From positions 1 through 54,154 of the forward strand of contig VHBM01000001.1 in NCBI GenBank assembly GCA_016871975.1: a stretch of 54,154 bases of DNA, in the 5' to 3' direction. Positions 32,469-40,683 of the stretch are shown here, piece after piece. Within the stretch, counting starts at the first letter, position 1. The number at the start of each line of letters is the position of its first letter. The stretch is from Nitrososphaerota archaeon (GTDB taxonomy: Archaea > Thermoproteota > Nitrososphaeria > Nitrososphaerales > Nitrosopumilaceae). A model generated the notes under the pieces. The model saw only the letters and a list, made by a program, of their open reading frames with translations. It was not told the origin of the DNA and searched no databases. The position numbers and the translations under genes are program-made.

Positions 32469-33317
32469 TTGAAGAAAATAATCGTTGGCATAACTGTAGT
32501 TGGAAAAGACAAAGAGGGAGTGGTCGCAGCTTTTACTAATTATGTATTTCAAAAGAAAGGAAATATTGAAAAAGTAAACCAAAATGTAATCAAAAATCTC
32601 TTTGGAATGTATCTTGAAGCGTCATTTTCTACAAAAATTGACATAAAAAAATTTGATAAAGGACTACAAGAGACCGGAAAAAAACTAAACATGGAGGTAA
32701 GTGTACATCATGAAACAAACACTGAAAAAAATATTGCGATCTTTGTAACAAAAGAGTCACACTGTCTTGAGGTTTTACTTGATTCCTATTCAAAAAAAGA
32801 TGTTAAAGGAAAGATTTGTGCAATTGTTGGCACAGAAAAAACACTTGCATCGCTTGCAAAAAAGGCAAAGATTCCCTTTATTTTGGTAACTAATAGAGAT
32901 CAGGAAAAAGCAGAGGAAAAACTTCTTGATATTTGTAAAAAATATTGCATTGATCTTATAGTCCTTGCACGTTACATGAAGATCTTAACACCAAATTTTG
33001 TTTGGCGATATCCAAATAGAATAATCAATATTCATCCATCACTTCTACCTGCATTTCCTGGTGCTATGGCATATGCTCAAGCTTATGAAAGAGGAACGAA
33101 AATTGTCGGGGTAACTGCCCATTATGTTACCGAAAACTTGGATCAGGGACCAATAATTTTCCAAGACTCTTTTACTGTCAATCCAGATGAAACCCTCGAA
33201 TCTATAAAGAAAAATGGTCAGAGGCTTGAGGCACAGACTTTACTAAGGGCTGTTAAAATGCATCTTGCTGGTAAATTAGATGTGCGTTGGAGAAAGGTTC
33301 ACGTAAAGTCTAAGTGA
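32469..33317 (+). CDS. purU: Formyltetrahydrofolate deformylase-like protein (PurU family)
   Basis: 282 residues. An N-terminal ACT domain (about 1-85, ITVVGKDKEGVVAAFTNY) is followed by a formyltransferase-fold domain with catalytic N187 and H189 (NIHPSLLPAF) and D225 (NLDQGPII). AYERGTKIVGVTAHYVT is close to PurU. PurU releases formate from 10-formyl-THF; PurN, with the same catalytic triad, makes formyl-GAR. The ACT domain and length favour PurU. TTG start with TATA spacing of 27 bp. Its stop overlaps the GTG of the creatininase-family gene (GTGA). Confidence 0.82.
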   Translation: MKKIIVGITVVGKDKEGVVAAFTNYVFQKKGNIEKVNQNVIKNLFGMYLEASFSTKIDIKKFDKGLQETGKKLNMEVSVHHETNTEKNIAIFVTKESHCLEVLLDSYSKKDVKGKICAIVGTEKTLASLAKKAKIPFILVTNRDQEKAEEKLLDICKKYCIDLIVLARYMKILTPNFVWRYPNRIINIHPSLLPAFPGAMAYAQAYERGTKIVGVTAHYVTENLDQGPIIFQDSFTVNPDETLESIKKNGQRLEAQTLLRAVKMHLAGKLDVRWRKVHVKSK

Positions 33318-34054
33318 ATTTAATGGAATTAAAAGATCAGTTTGATCCAGACCTACGAAAAATTATAAAAAAGCAAAAAAAAGCAGCCGTAATTCCGGTA
33401 GGTTCAATTGAACAGCATGGAGCACATCTACCGCTATCTACGGATTCTGATATTGTGACAGATATTGCAAAAAGAACTGCAGACAGATGTGGTTTTCTAT
33501 TGCTTCCTACAATATCGTACGGCGTCTCCTTTGAACATGCGCCACTTTTCAATCTAAGTGTAAGGGGCTCAACACTTCAGAAAATGATAACCGAAATCTG
33601 TATTTCTCTTTTAAAGAATGATATTAGAACAGTTTTTATCATAAATGGACACTATAGCAATCAAAAATTCCTTCAACATATTCCAGTAATAGTAAAGCGA
33701 CAGACAAGAGGAAAAACAAGAGTGTTTGTTTTCTCATACTGGCATTTTATGAGTCAGCGATTTGATCATGCAGGACTTGTTGAGACATCGCTTATGCGTG
33801 CAATTTCAAACAAAGTTAACATGAAGAAGGCGAAAAGAGGTCTAGTTACAGATGCGTTGCCAAAACACAAAGTTGCGCTTCTTAATAAACTTGCATCAGA
33901 GTCATTTACGAGAGCTACAAAAAGCGGTGTGTGGGGGGACCCAAGACGTGCAACCAGACGTGAGGGCAATAGAATTCGTACTGAAATTGTGAGAAATTTA
34001 GTAAAAGTGTGTCAAACTTGCCTTACAGAGAAAAATCGAAAGTTACACCACTGA
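33314..34054 (+). CDS. Creatininase-family amidohydrolase, possibly the ArfB-type deformylase of riboflavin/F420 synthesis
   Basis: 246 residues with creatininase metal ligands E33 and H35 (IEQHGAHLP), D44 (LSTDSDI), H113 (INGHYSN) and H152/E157 (HAGLVETS). In archaea this family includes ArfB, which removes formate from the formamidopyrimidine made by ArfA on the path to riboflavin and F420; thaumarchaea use F420. Creatininase proper and MftE-like peptidases are other members. It is translationally coupled to a PurU-like enzyme, so both products release formate. ArfB is an inference; the family is clear. Confidence 0.8.
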   Translation: MNLMELKDQFDPDLRKIIKKQKKAAVIPVGSIEQHGAHLPLSTDSDIVTDIAKRTADRCGFLLLPTISYGVSFEHAPLFNLSVRGSTLQKMITEICISLLKNDIRTVFIINGHYSNQKFLQHIPVIVKRQTRGKTRVFVFSYWHFMSQRFDHAGLVETSLMRAISNKVNMKKAKRGLVTDALPKHKVALLNKLASESFTRATKSGVWGDPRRATRREGNRIRTEIVRNLVKVCQTCLTEKNRKLHH

Positions 34055-34098
34055 AATTTTAATATAATCCCTCGTTAGCTGGTCTAATAAGTGGTTTA

Positions 34099-34329
34099 AT
34101 GTCAGTAGACATGGCAGTAAAAGTACTGGATGAGAGCATCAACAAAGTTGTCTTGATCAAGCTAAAAGGCGGCAAGACAATTAGAGGAAATCTGTTGGGC
34201 TTTGATCAACACATGAATCTGCTACTCGACCAGTCAGAAGAGATCCCTTCTGAGGGCGAATCAAAGAGTCTTGGGACCATAGTTGTGCGTGGAGATAACG
34301 TAGTTATGATATCCCCACCTCCAGCATAA
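34099..34329 (+). CDS. lsm: Archaeal Sm-like RNA-binding protein (LSm)
   Basis: 76 residues with the Sm1 motif VVLIKLKGGKTIRGNLLGFDQHMNLLLD and Sm2-like GTIVVRGDNVVMI (the first motif spans residues about 18-45). It forms a seven-membered ring that binds U-rich RNA. It lies 12 bp upstream of rpl37e, the widespread archaeal lsm-rpl37e pair. An in-frame ATG at 34111 is an alternative start. Confidence 0.95.
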   Translation: MSVDMAVKVLDESINKVVLIKLKGGKTIRGNLLGFDQHMNLLLDQSEEIPSEGESKSLGTIVVRGDNVVMISPPPA

Positions 34330-34341
34330 GGTGAATAACCC

Positions 34342-34509
34342 ATGGTAAAAGGCACAGCATCAATGGGTCTTTTTAATAGGAAAAAAACACACATCAGATG
34401 TAGAAGATGTGGCAAAAATTCCTTCCATAGAAGGGCTCGTCGTTGTGCAAGCTGCGGTTTCCCTGACCCAAAAATCAGAAAGTATTCCTGGATCAAATGG
34501 TATACATAA
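34342..34509 (+). CDS. rpl37e: Ribosomal protein L37e
   Basis: A 55-residue gene. It begins MVKGTASMGLFNRKKTHIRC and carries zinc ligands C20-x2-C23 and C35-x2-C38 in a strongly basic protein ending YSWIKWYT. L37e sits deep in the 50S subunit. Placement directly after lsm is the standard archaeal order. Its TAA is followed immediately by the ATG of the next gene. Confidence 0.96.
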   Translation: MVKGTASMGLFNRKKTHIRCRRCGKNSFHRRARRCASCGFPDPKIRKYSWIKWYT

Positions 34510-35388
34510 ATGCAAGAAATTGCGATTTTACTAAGCTCCCTTGCTGGTGCATGTACTGCAGCTGCAGTTAAAAAATTTCCAAAGGGAAAACACACTATCT
34601 CAACTCTTGGTGCTAATACGCATATTAAAAATCAGATTAATTCACTCAAGCTAGAAAAGGAAATCCTTACAAAAACAATAGCAAGGCTTTATCAACACGA
34701 ATCAGAATTATCAAAAACGCAGCAAGATAGGCTACTTCTAAAATATCAGCATCAACTTGGAATAGTTTTAGCAAAAATAGAAAAACTGGATGAGGCAAGC
34801 AAACATCCAGATTTAGGTCCATTAGGTGAAGGATTAGTTACATTAATGGACCAAAAACTATCAACTCTAGATAAGCGGTTGTATGAACTTTCATCAAAAA
34901 TCAATTTAGTTAATGCACAAACGTCTCCAGTCAAGCATGAACAACAAGTATCTGAAAAGAGAATGAGAGAAATCGAACCAAAGCCTCAAACTAAAACAGA
35001 AATTGTTCAAACAAAATTACCCGATCCAGCTTCACTCAAACCTCACAGACCATTTGAAATAACTACACTTACGGAATTACCAGAGAGGATTCCTGAATCA
35101 TTTTTCAAAGCTCAAGTGGTAGTTCCACAAATAAAGGATGAGTTTGTGAGACCACAAAAAGAACAAGTAGAGTTTGTTCAACACACTAATGTTACTCCAC
35201 AAGTTGAACAACCAAAAGTTGAACAATCACAAGAGCAATCTAACTCGCCTACTGTAGTGAAAAAACCAGCGCCAAAGGTAACACTTCCTGAAGATGATAA
35301 GGAAGATGATGACGAAGATGATCTTGACAAGATTAAGGGCGAGATAATGAAAACACTCTCAAAGCTTGAGCAAGCAGAGGTAGAATAG
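34510..35388 (+). CDS. Coiled-coil protein with acidic C-terminus, unknown function
   Basis: 292 residues in four zones: a short hydrophobic N-terminus (AILLSSLAGACTAAAV, possibly a membrane anchor), a long coiled coil (about 35-135), a proline/glutamine-rich linker (about 140-255), and an acidic run (EDDKEDDDEDD) leading into a final amphipathic helix. It is coupled to rpl37e and abuts rpiA. I recognise no family. The layout is that of an anchored scaffold that presents a C-terminal helix to a partner. Confidence 0.7.
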   Translation: MQEIAILLSSLAGACTAAAVKKFPKGKHTISTLGANTHIKNQINSLKLEKEILTKTIARLYQHESELSKTQQDRLLLKYQHQLGIVLAKIEKLDEASKHPDLGPLGEGLVTLMDQKLSTLDKRLYELSSKINLVNAQTSPVKHEQQVSEKRMREIEPKPQTKTEIVQTKLPDPASLKPHRPFEITTLTELPERIPESFFKAQVVVPQIKDEFVRPQKEQVEFVQHTNVTPQVEQPKVEQSQEQSNSPTVVKKPAPKVTLPEDDKEDDDEDDLDKIKGEIMKTLSKLEQAEVE

Positions 35389-36066
35389 TTGTCATTTGAT
35401 GATGCCATTGAGGCATTGTCAATAGATGCATTAAAGTTCGTAAAAGATGGTCAAATCATTGGTTTAGGTAGCGGTAGAGCTGCAACTGCATTTGTAAAAT
35501 CACTATCAACATTCTTGAAGAAGAAAAAAATCAACGTTAGATGTATTCCAACATCATTACAAATTAAGCTTACAGCAGAACAAGGAGGAATAAGGCTAAT
35601 TGAGGCTGATCAAGTTAACACAATTGATATTGTATTTGATGGTGCTGATCAAATCGATTCAGAAAAAAATATGATCAAAGGTGGAGGAGGTGCGTTACTT
35701 CGTGAGAATATTCTGATAAGTGCTGCAAAAAAAGTTGTAATCATGGCAGACAAATCAAAATTTGTAAAAAAACTTGATAGAATGGTGCCCGTTGAAGTAC
35801 ATCCTATGGCAAGAAATACAATCATAAATTCAATTAAAAAGATAGGCGGAAAACCAACTATTCGAACAATTGAGCGCGGGTATCCATTTGTAACGGAGAA
35901 TGGAAATATAATTTTAGACTGTGATTTTGGAATTATTTCAAAACCACAACAACTTGCACAGAAAATAAAACAATTGCCGGGAGTTCTTGAAGTTGGCATA
36001 TTTTCACGTAAGCCAGACGTGATTTACAAAGCAAATACTAGTGGAAAATTCGAAATTATAATATGA
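35389..36066 (+). CDS. rpiA: Ribose-5-phosphate isomerase A
   Basis: 225-residue enzyme interconverting ribose-5-P and ribulose-5-P. Seen: GLGSGRAATAFV phosphate loop, DGADQID active-site motif (the Asp pair) and KGGGGALLREN with the catalytic glutamate near residue 105. It starts at TTG 35389, directly after the stop of the coiled-coil gene. It provides ribose phosphate for nucleotide and histidine synthesis. Confidence 0.96.
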   Translation: MSFDDAIEALSIDALKFVKDGQIIGLGSGRAATAFVKSLSTFLKKKKINVRCIPTSLQIKLTAEQGGIRLIEADQVNTIDIVFDGADQIDSEKNMIKGGGGALLRENILISAAKKVVIMADKSKFVKKLDRMVPVEVHPMARNTIINSIKKIGGKPTIRTIERGYPFVTENGNIILDCDFGIISKPQQLAQKIKQLPGVLEVGIFSRKPDVIYKANTSGKFEIII

Positions 36067-36098
36067 TTTTTAACTTCTAGAATACTAATAATCTAAAA

Positions 36099-37499
36099 TC
36101 AGCTAAAAGATGTTACAGGTCTTTTTATTAATTTGCCAAAACCAGTTTTACCAACAATCTGCGAGTTTTCAGCAATAATTTTACCACGAAGGATTGTTTT
36201 CACTGGCCAGCCAGTGAGTTTCCATCCGTCATATACAACATAGTCAGAAAATCCTCCAAACAAATCATTGCTTACCTTCATTTCCTTTTTCAAATCTAGC
36301 ATGGTAATGTCTGCATCTGAATCTTTTTTTATGGCGCCTTTTTTTGGATACATTCCGAAAATTTTTGCTGCATTTGTACTAGTAAGCTGAACTAGTTTTT
36401 GAAGTGTTGTTCTTTTCTTGTTTATCCCTTCACTGAGCAATATAGGTAAAAGTGTTCCAATTCCAGGAAATCCAGCAAGTGCATCCCATACACTGCCTCC
36501 TTTTAGTTTTAGATTTAGTTGATTTGCGACATGATCTGTTCCGATTGTATCAATTTGGTTTGCATCAACTGCATTCCAAACAAATGAAACGTCTTCTCTT
36601 GTTCTTATAGGTGGCATTACTTTTGCAAGATATCCTTTTTGATTTTCATATGAAAGTGTAAGATAATGAGGACATGTCTCAACAAAGATCTTTGTTCCGA
36701 CATTTCTCTCTTTTTGGATTTGTTTTAGTGCACTACTTGAACCAATATGTGCAAAATACAATGTACAATCATATTTTCTTGCAAAGTTTGATACAGTTTG
36801 TATTGCCTTTATCTCAGAATCTTGAGGGCGGCTCTCAGACCACGCTGCAAGTCCATCCTTTTTTTGTTCTTTTGCTGTTTTTATCCCACATGAACATGTT
36901 TCATAGTCTTCAGCGTGAACTAAAACAGGGCAGCCAAGTGATGCTGCTGTCCTTACAACATTTTCAACGATTTCTAAATTTACCTCAACTTTCGCTTCAT
37001 GTAAGGATGTTGTATTTGGTGCCATATCCATATACACATGCCCTACATCTGCACCAAGATTCATGTAGAGCTTGAATGATGAAATCCCGTTTTCTACACA
37101 AAACTTCATTTCCTCAATTTGTTGTTTGTTAAAGATTGATGCGTGGATAGTATAATCTACAAAATGAGTTTTTGTGCTTGCCTCAAGTTGAGATCCTAAT
37201 GATCTTTTATACGAGTCACCTAGTCTAAGCATTCTCATTATAGTTGTCACGCCACCCAGTGCAGCAACACGTGATTCAGTAATAGCTGCCTTGTCTATTG
37301 GAGAATAAACCCCATAGTGTACATGTGTGTCTATTACTCCAGGAATCGAAACGAGTCCATGCCCATTGATTTTTTCATCACATGAGGGTTCATCTGTTGT
37401 AAGGCCTACAATTTTACCATCATCAATTATGATGTTTTTATCAATCAAGCCTTGGTCTGTCACAACGTGAGAATTTGTTATTATCGCATCATAGGTCAT
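36099..37499 (-). CDS. Dihydroorotase/hydantoinase-family amidohydrolase
   Basis: 466-residue TIM-barrel metal hydrolase with all ligands of the binuclear zinc site: H59 and H61 (DTHVHYG), carboxylated K143 (SFKLYMN), H195, H251 and D322 (GTDHVA). The length and FKLYMN segment point to the D-hydantoinase/dihydropyrimidinase/allantoinase branch rather than the short pyrimidine-operon PyrC. It may act as dihydroorotase in an archaeon or hydrolyse another cyclic amide. Single gene, convergent with rpiA; no pyrimidine genes lie beside it. Confidence 0.85.
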   Translation of the reverse strand: MTYDAIITNSHVVTDQGLIDKNIIIDDGKIVGLTTDEPSCDEKINGHGLVSIPGVIDTHVHYGVYSPIDKAAITESRVAALGGVTTIMRMLRLGDSYKRSLGSQLEASTKTHFVDYTIHASIFNKQQIEEMKFCVENGISSFKLYMNLGADVGHVYMDMAPNTTSLHEAKVEVNLEIVENVVRTAASLGCPVLVHAEDYETCSCGIKTAKEQKKDGLAAWSESRPQDSEIKAIQTVSNFARKYDCTLYFAHIGSSSALKQIQKERNVGTKIFVETCPHYLTLSYENQKGYLAKVMPPIRTREDVSFVWNAVDANQIDTIGTDHVANQLNLKLKGGSVWDALAGFPGIGTLLPILLSEGINKKRTTLQKLVQLTSTNAAKIFGMYPKKGAIKKDSDADITMLDLKKEMKVSNDLFGGFSDYVVYDGWKLTGWPVKTILRGKIIAENSQIVGKTGFGKLIKRPVTSFS

Positions 37500-37575
37500 C
37501 TAGTTTTGTGCAATGATTTCTATCTATTATGCGTTTGAGTAAATGAATAAAAACAGATTCTTAGTGGTAAGTCAG

Positions 37576-37647
37576 GGGCCGGTGGTTTAGTGGTATAATG
37601 CCGCGTTCGCAACGCGGAAGTCGTGGGTTCAATTCCCACCCGGTCCA
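37576..37647 (+). tRNA. tRNA-Ala (anticodon CGC)
   Basis: Acceptor GGGCCGG/CCGGTCC with the G3-U70 pair and A73; anticodon stem CCGCG/CGCGG with loop TTCGCAA gives anticodon CGC; T-arm GTGGG-TTCAATT-CCCAC. Its acceptor stem is the same as in tRNA-Ala(GGC) at 10390. Confidence 0.95.
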
Positions 37648-37691
37648 TTTTAACCAGAAACTATTATAGATAATTCAAAACATTGTGAAAC

Positions 37692-38054
37692 ATGAAGATT
37701 TTCAACGGCAAAAAAGCTGCAGAAGACTATATGTCAACTCATACACTTGCTTTTTCAACTCCAGAATTAACGTTGATGAGATATTCTTTTTGGCTTGGAG
37801 ATATTGTTCCTGATCCAAACAACAGAGAGCAAAAAGTTCCAAGGATAATGACTTTTGTTGAAGAAAAAGATTTTGAGCCTGTTCAAGTAATAGATGATGA
37901 AAAATATGTTCCAACTGGCGCAGTTCGATCTACTGGAATGTATGGGAATCCAGTTACCGAAACAGGTAGTAATGTAAAATATTGCTCAGAGTGTGGAGTT
38001 AAAAATTCAAAAACCGCCAGATTCTGCACAGAATGTGGTACGACTCTAGATTAA
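37692..38054 (+). CDS. Zinc-ribbon protein, unknown function (1 of 3 in cluster)
   Basis: 120 residues. A mixed alpha/beta N-terminal part (about 1-90) has no recognised family. The C-terminal zinc ribbon YCSECGVKNSKTARFCTECG has two C-x2-C pairs. TATA-like ctattataga lies about 26 bp upstream. Two other proteins within 2 kb end in the same style of ribbon, which suggests related partners. Confidence 0.75.
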   Translation: MKIFNGKKAAEDYMSTHTLAFSTPELTLMRYSFWLGDIVPDPNNREQKVPRIMTFVEEKDFEPVQVIDDEKYVPTGAVRSTGMYGNPVTETGSNVKYCSECGVKNSKTARFCTECGTTLD

Positions 38055-38061
38055 GGCATAG

Positions 38062-38598
38062 TTAATTTTGAGTCTTTGTTCCGCACGTTGTGCAAAACTT
38101 TGCGTTTGGTCTAAGCTCATTTCCACAAGATGTGCATTTTGATCTAGTAGATGATTGAGTTACCAAGTTAGGATCTGGTGATGGCAGTGTACCAATATCG
38201 CCAAAAGTCTGTTTTGCCGATACAACAGATGGCGGTACACCCACTGGATTTTCTTTTGTTCCAGAACGAGGAACTTGCATTCCTCCCATCATTCCAGGTG
38301 TACCTCCTACTCCCGGCATCAAAGTAGGAGAATGAGTTAGTCCAAGTGCCGAGCCGCCTGCTATTTTAGCAAGCGCCTTTTTTATTTCAAAGATTACTTT
38401 TATTGAAAGAAACTCTAATGCAGAGTAAGCAACTACATAATCACCTAGTTTTTCAAAAAATTCCTTTTCACTCAGTTTGCCATCCTTGTAGAGCTTAGTA
38501 GTATCAAGAAATGATTCATAATAGCCTTGAGATTCATTAAAAAGTGCTTCAAGTTTATCGGCTAGAAGATTTAGTGTATCTACTTCACCAAGCGACAT
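38062..38598 (-). CDS. Helical protein with C-terminal zinc ribbon, unknown function (2 of 3 in cluster)
   Basis: 178 residues. The N-terminal helical part (about 1-80) has amphipathic helices. A Gly/Pro/Met-rich linker (about 85-145, PGVGGTPGMMGGM) connects it to the zinc ribbon KCTSCGNELRPNAKFCTTCG. No membrane helix is obvious. Convergent with the zinc-ribbon gene at 37692, with seven bases between the stops. Function unknown. Confidence 0.75.
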   Translation of the reverse strand: MSLGEVDTLNLLADKLEALFNESQGYYESFLDTTKLYKDGKLSEKEFFEKLGDYVVAYSALEFLSIKVIFEIKKALAKIAGGSALGLTHSPTLMPGVGGTPGMMGGMQVPRSGTKENPVGVPPSVVSAKQTFGDIGTLPSPDPNLVTQSSTRSKCTSCGNELRPNAKFCTTCGTKTQN

Positions 38599-38652
38599 AG
38601 TATGAACCTTGGTTTTCAGTTATTAATTACTTTAGATCGAAAATGAAAAAAT

Positions 38653-38985
38653 CTAGATTTTTTCTAGTGCTCTTTCAATCATCTTTTTGTATGAATCTTT
38701 GGATGCGGCGCCGACTTGTTGTGCAATTATTTGTCCTTTGCTGAATATTGCTAAGGTTGGAATGCTAAACACGTTGTATTTTGATGCTAGCTCATTGGCC
38801 TCGTCAACATTAACTTTAACAAAGTTTACCTTACCTTCGAATTCTTTTGCAAGTTCCTCTACGACGGGGCTAACCATTCTACAAGGTCCACACCATTCAG
38901 CCCAAAAGTCAACAAAGACTGGACGTGGCGAGCTCATAACAGTAGTTTCCCAGCTTTTTGCATCAGATATTTTTGCAATTTCCAT
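38653..38985 (-). CDS. trxA: Thioredoxin
   Basis: 110 residues of a standard thioredoxin: FVDFWAEWCGPCRMVSPVV with redox cysteines C32 and C35, and FSIPTLAIF with the cis-proline. The frame opens 15 codons earlier at 39030, but ATG 38985 gives the usual N-terminus, and a TATA-like element (taaata, near 39017) lies inside the extended version. It keeps cytoplasmic thiols reduced. It lies between two zinc-ribbon genes. Confidence 0.92.
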   Translation of the reverse strand: MEIAKISDAKSWETTVMSSPRPVFVDFWAEWCGPCRMVSPVVEELAKEFEGKVNFVKVNVDEANELASKYNVFSIPTLAIFSKGQIIAQQVGAASKDSYKKMIERALEKI

Positions 38986-39135
38986 TATAACCAATGGGAC
39001 TTGCTGTAACGTACCTAAATATGTTAGCAAGGAAAATTCACAAACTAAAGCCCAGTAGATTTCTAATGCTTGAAATTATTGTCAGCAAAAAATTTGTGAA
39101 TATATATTTAAATTCGAATTTTAATAGATGCAGAT

Positions 39136-39951
39136 ATGAGCACAGAATCTCGACTTAAGAAGCTAAGAGGTTCTGGTGGCTACATAATGGCAAATATTAC
39201 TGATGAACAACAGCGAAAAGGAAATCTGGGTGGGCCAGATCTGTTTTTGGCACCAATTGGGCGAATTGATTCATCAAAAATTACAAAACACTACTGCAAT
39301 TCATGTGAAAAAGATTACGAGGGAGGGCCTCAGATAAAATATGAAACTCCAAATGAAGAAGTAGCTGAAAATTTAATTCTAGTTGAGAAAGGAAAGTATC
39401 TGTGCAATACTTGCGGTTCCACGATAGCTGAATATCGAGAATTTAGAAAACCTGATCAAGCTGGTGAGATAGGTAAAGCAAAGCCTATTTCAGAAGAAAG
39501 TTTTTCAAAACCATCACCTCCTCAAACAAATACATCTGTTAAAACCGAAACTGTTTCATCTAGTGTAAAAGCGGAAACTATTCAACCAACTAAATCTCAA
39601 AGTAGAATCATACAACCACGACCAGATATCCAAGTAGATTCTTCAAAAAGTTCCAATTTTAGCACAATTATTGGCATGGATGTATATGATGAGAACTTGA
39701 AAAAAATTGGAACTGTAAGGGAAATGGGTGTTGATTCAACACAATCTGTAATTGTTGTTGTAGCAAGGTATGATGGAACCGAAGAAAGTATAAGCTGGAG
39801 TCGGATTAAAAAAATTGGCGAAATCATTCTGCTAGGTTCAAAAAATGAAAGTTTCATAGAACAACAATCAAGGGGTTTAAAGTGCCCCAGTTGTGGCCTT
39901 GCAAATAGAGAAGGCTCGAAATTTTGTGAAAATTGTGGAACTAGAATTTAG
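39136..39951 (+). CDS. PRC-barrel and zinc-ribbon protein (3 of 3 in cluster)
   Basis: 271 residues. The N-terminal part has a treble-clef or rubredoxin-like cysteine set (HYCNSC about 54-58 and LCNTCG about 95-100). Next is a Ser/Thr/Pro-rich linker, then a PRC-barrel-like domain (IIGMDVYDENLKKIGTV, about residues 178-235), and a C-terminal zinc ribbon KCPSCGLANREGSKFCENCG. PRC barrels occur in ribosome maturation proteins, photosynthetic reaction centres and archaeal CdvA. Here the function is unknown. TATA-like atatattta lies about 29 bp upstream. Confidence 0.75.
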   Translation: MSTESRLKKLRGSGGYIMANITDEQQRKGNLGGPDLFLAPIGRIDSSKITKHYCNSCEKDYEGGPQIKYETPNEEVAENLILVEKGKYLCNTCGSTIAEYREFRKPDQAGEIGKAKPISEESFSKPSPPQTNTSVKTETVSSSVKAETIQPTKSQSRIIQPRPDIQVDSSKSSNFSTIIGMDVYDENLKKIGTVREMGVDSTQSVIVVVARYDGTEESISWSRIKKIGEIILLGSKNESFIEQQSRGLKCPSCGLANREGSKFCENCGTRI

Positions 39952-39996
39952 AAAATATCAAGATTTATCTTAGCAAATAAATGGACATGACATAAT

Positions 39997-40683
39997 TTGG
40001 TTGGTAAAAAAATAACAAAAGGAATAGCAAAAGATATTGTAATAGTTGTAATAGGTGTTTTGATAATATGGCTTGGATTAAGAGTGGTTTTTGGGACAGA
40101 AAATCCATTTTATGTTGTCTCAAGTGGTAGTATGGTTCCTGAGCTACAGGTTTTTGATGTGTTAGTGGTGCAAGGAAATGAACCATTTGAAAGTGTACAA
40201 AAAGGAGACATCATAGTTTTTCATAGGCCAGCAGGACATGATAGGGTAATAGTTCACAGAGTGGCAGAAATTATTGATGATGATCCAAAAACAATACGAA
40301 CAAAAGGCGATGCAAATCCTTCTTCAATTCCAGGTACTGATTTTCCAATAACAGATGACGAATACATTGGTAAAGTAGCATATGTCATACCACAAATTGG
40401 CTATATTACAAGAATTTTGATGCCGCCAGTCAATTATATCATAATTGCAGTAATTGTTGGAATTATGATTTTCAAACAAATTTCAAAAAATAAAAAAGCA
40501 AAGGAAATATCACTTGCATCCAAAGACGATATTCCAAATGAGGTATTTCAAAATAGTACCTCTGATGCAAGTTTAACAAATCTTCCCAAAGATAATGAAT
40601 ATACGGAGTTTGAAAAAGTTCAGAGTTCAGATACGGTTAATCAAGCGGGAAAATCTGATTCAAAAGAAAAAACGGATAATTAA
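39997..40683 (+). CDS. Signal peptidase I, archaeal/ER (Sec11) type
   Basis: 228 residues: an N-terminal membrane helix (about 12-32), catalytic S45 in VSSGSMVPEL, H87 in HRV replacing the bacterial lysine, and the aspartate boxes TKGDANP and DDEYIGKV. A C-terminal helix (about 145-165) is followed by a hydrophilic Ser/Lys/Asp-rich tail. It cuts signal peptides from exported proteins such as those at 31079-32206. It starts at TTG 39997 and is convergent with abfD (stops overlap by four bases). Confidence 0.92.
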   Translation: MVGKKITKGIAKDIVIVVIGVLIIWLGLRVVFGTENPFYVVSSGSMVPELQVFDVLVVQGNEPFESVQKGDIIVFHRPAGHDRVIVHRVAEIIDDDPKTIRTKGDANPSSIPGTDFPITDDEYIGKVAYVIPQIGYITRILMPPVNYIIIAVIVGIMIFKQISKNKKAKEISLASKDDIPNEVFQNSTSDASLTNLPKDNEYTEFEKVQSSDTVNQAGKSDSKEKTDN

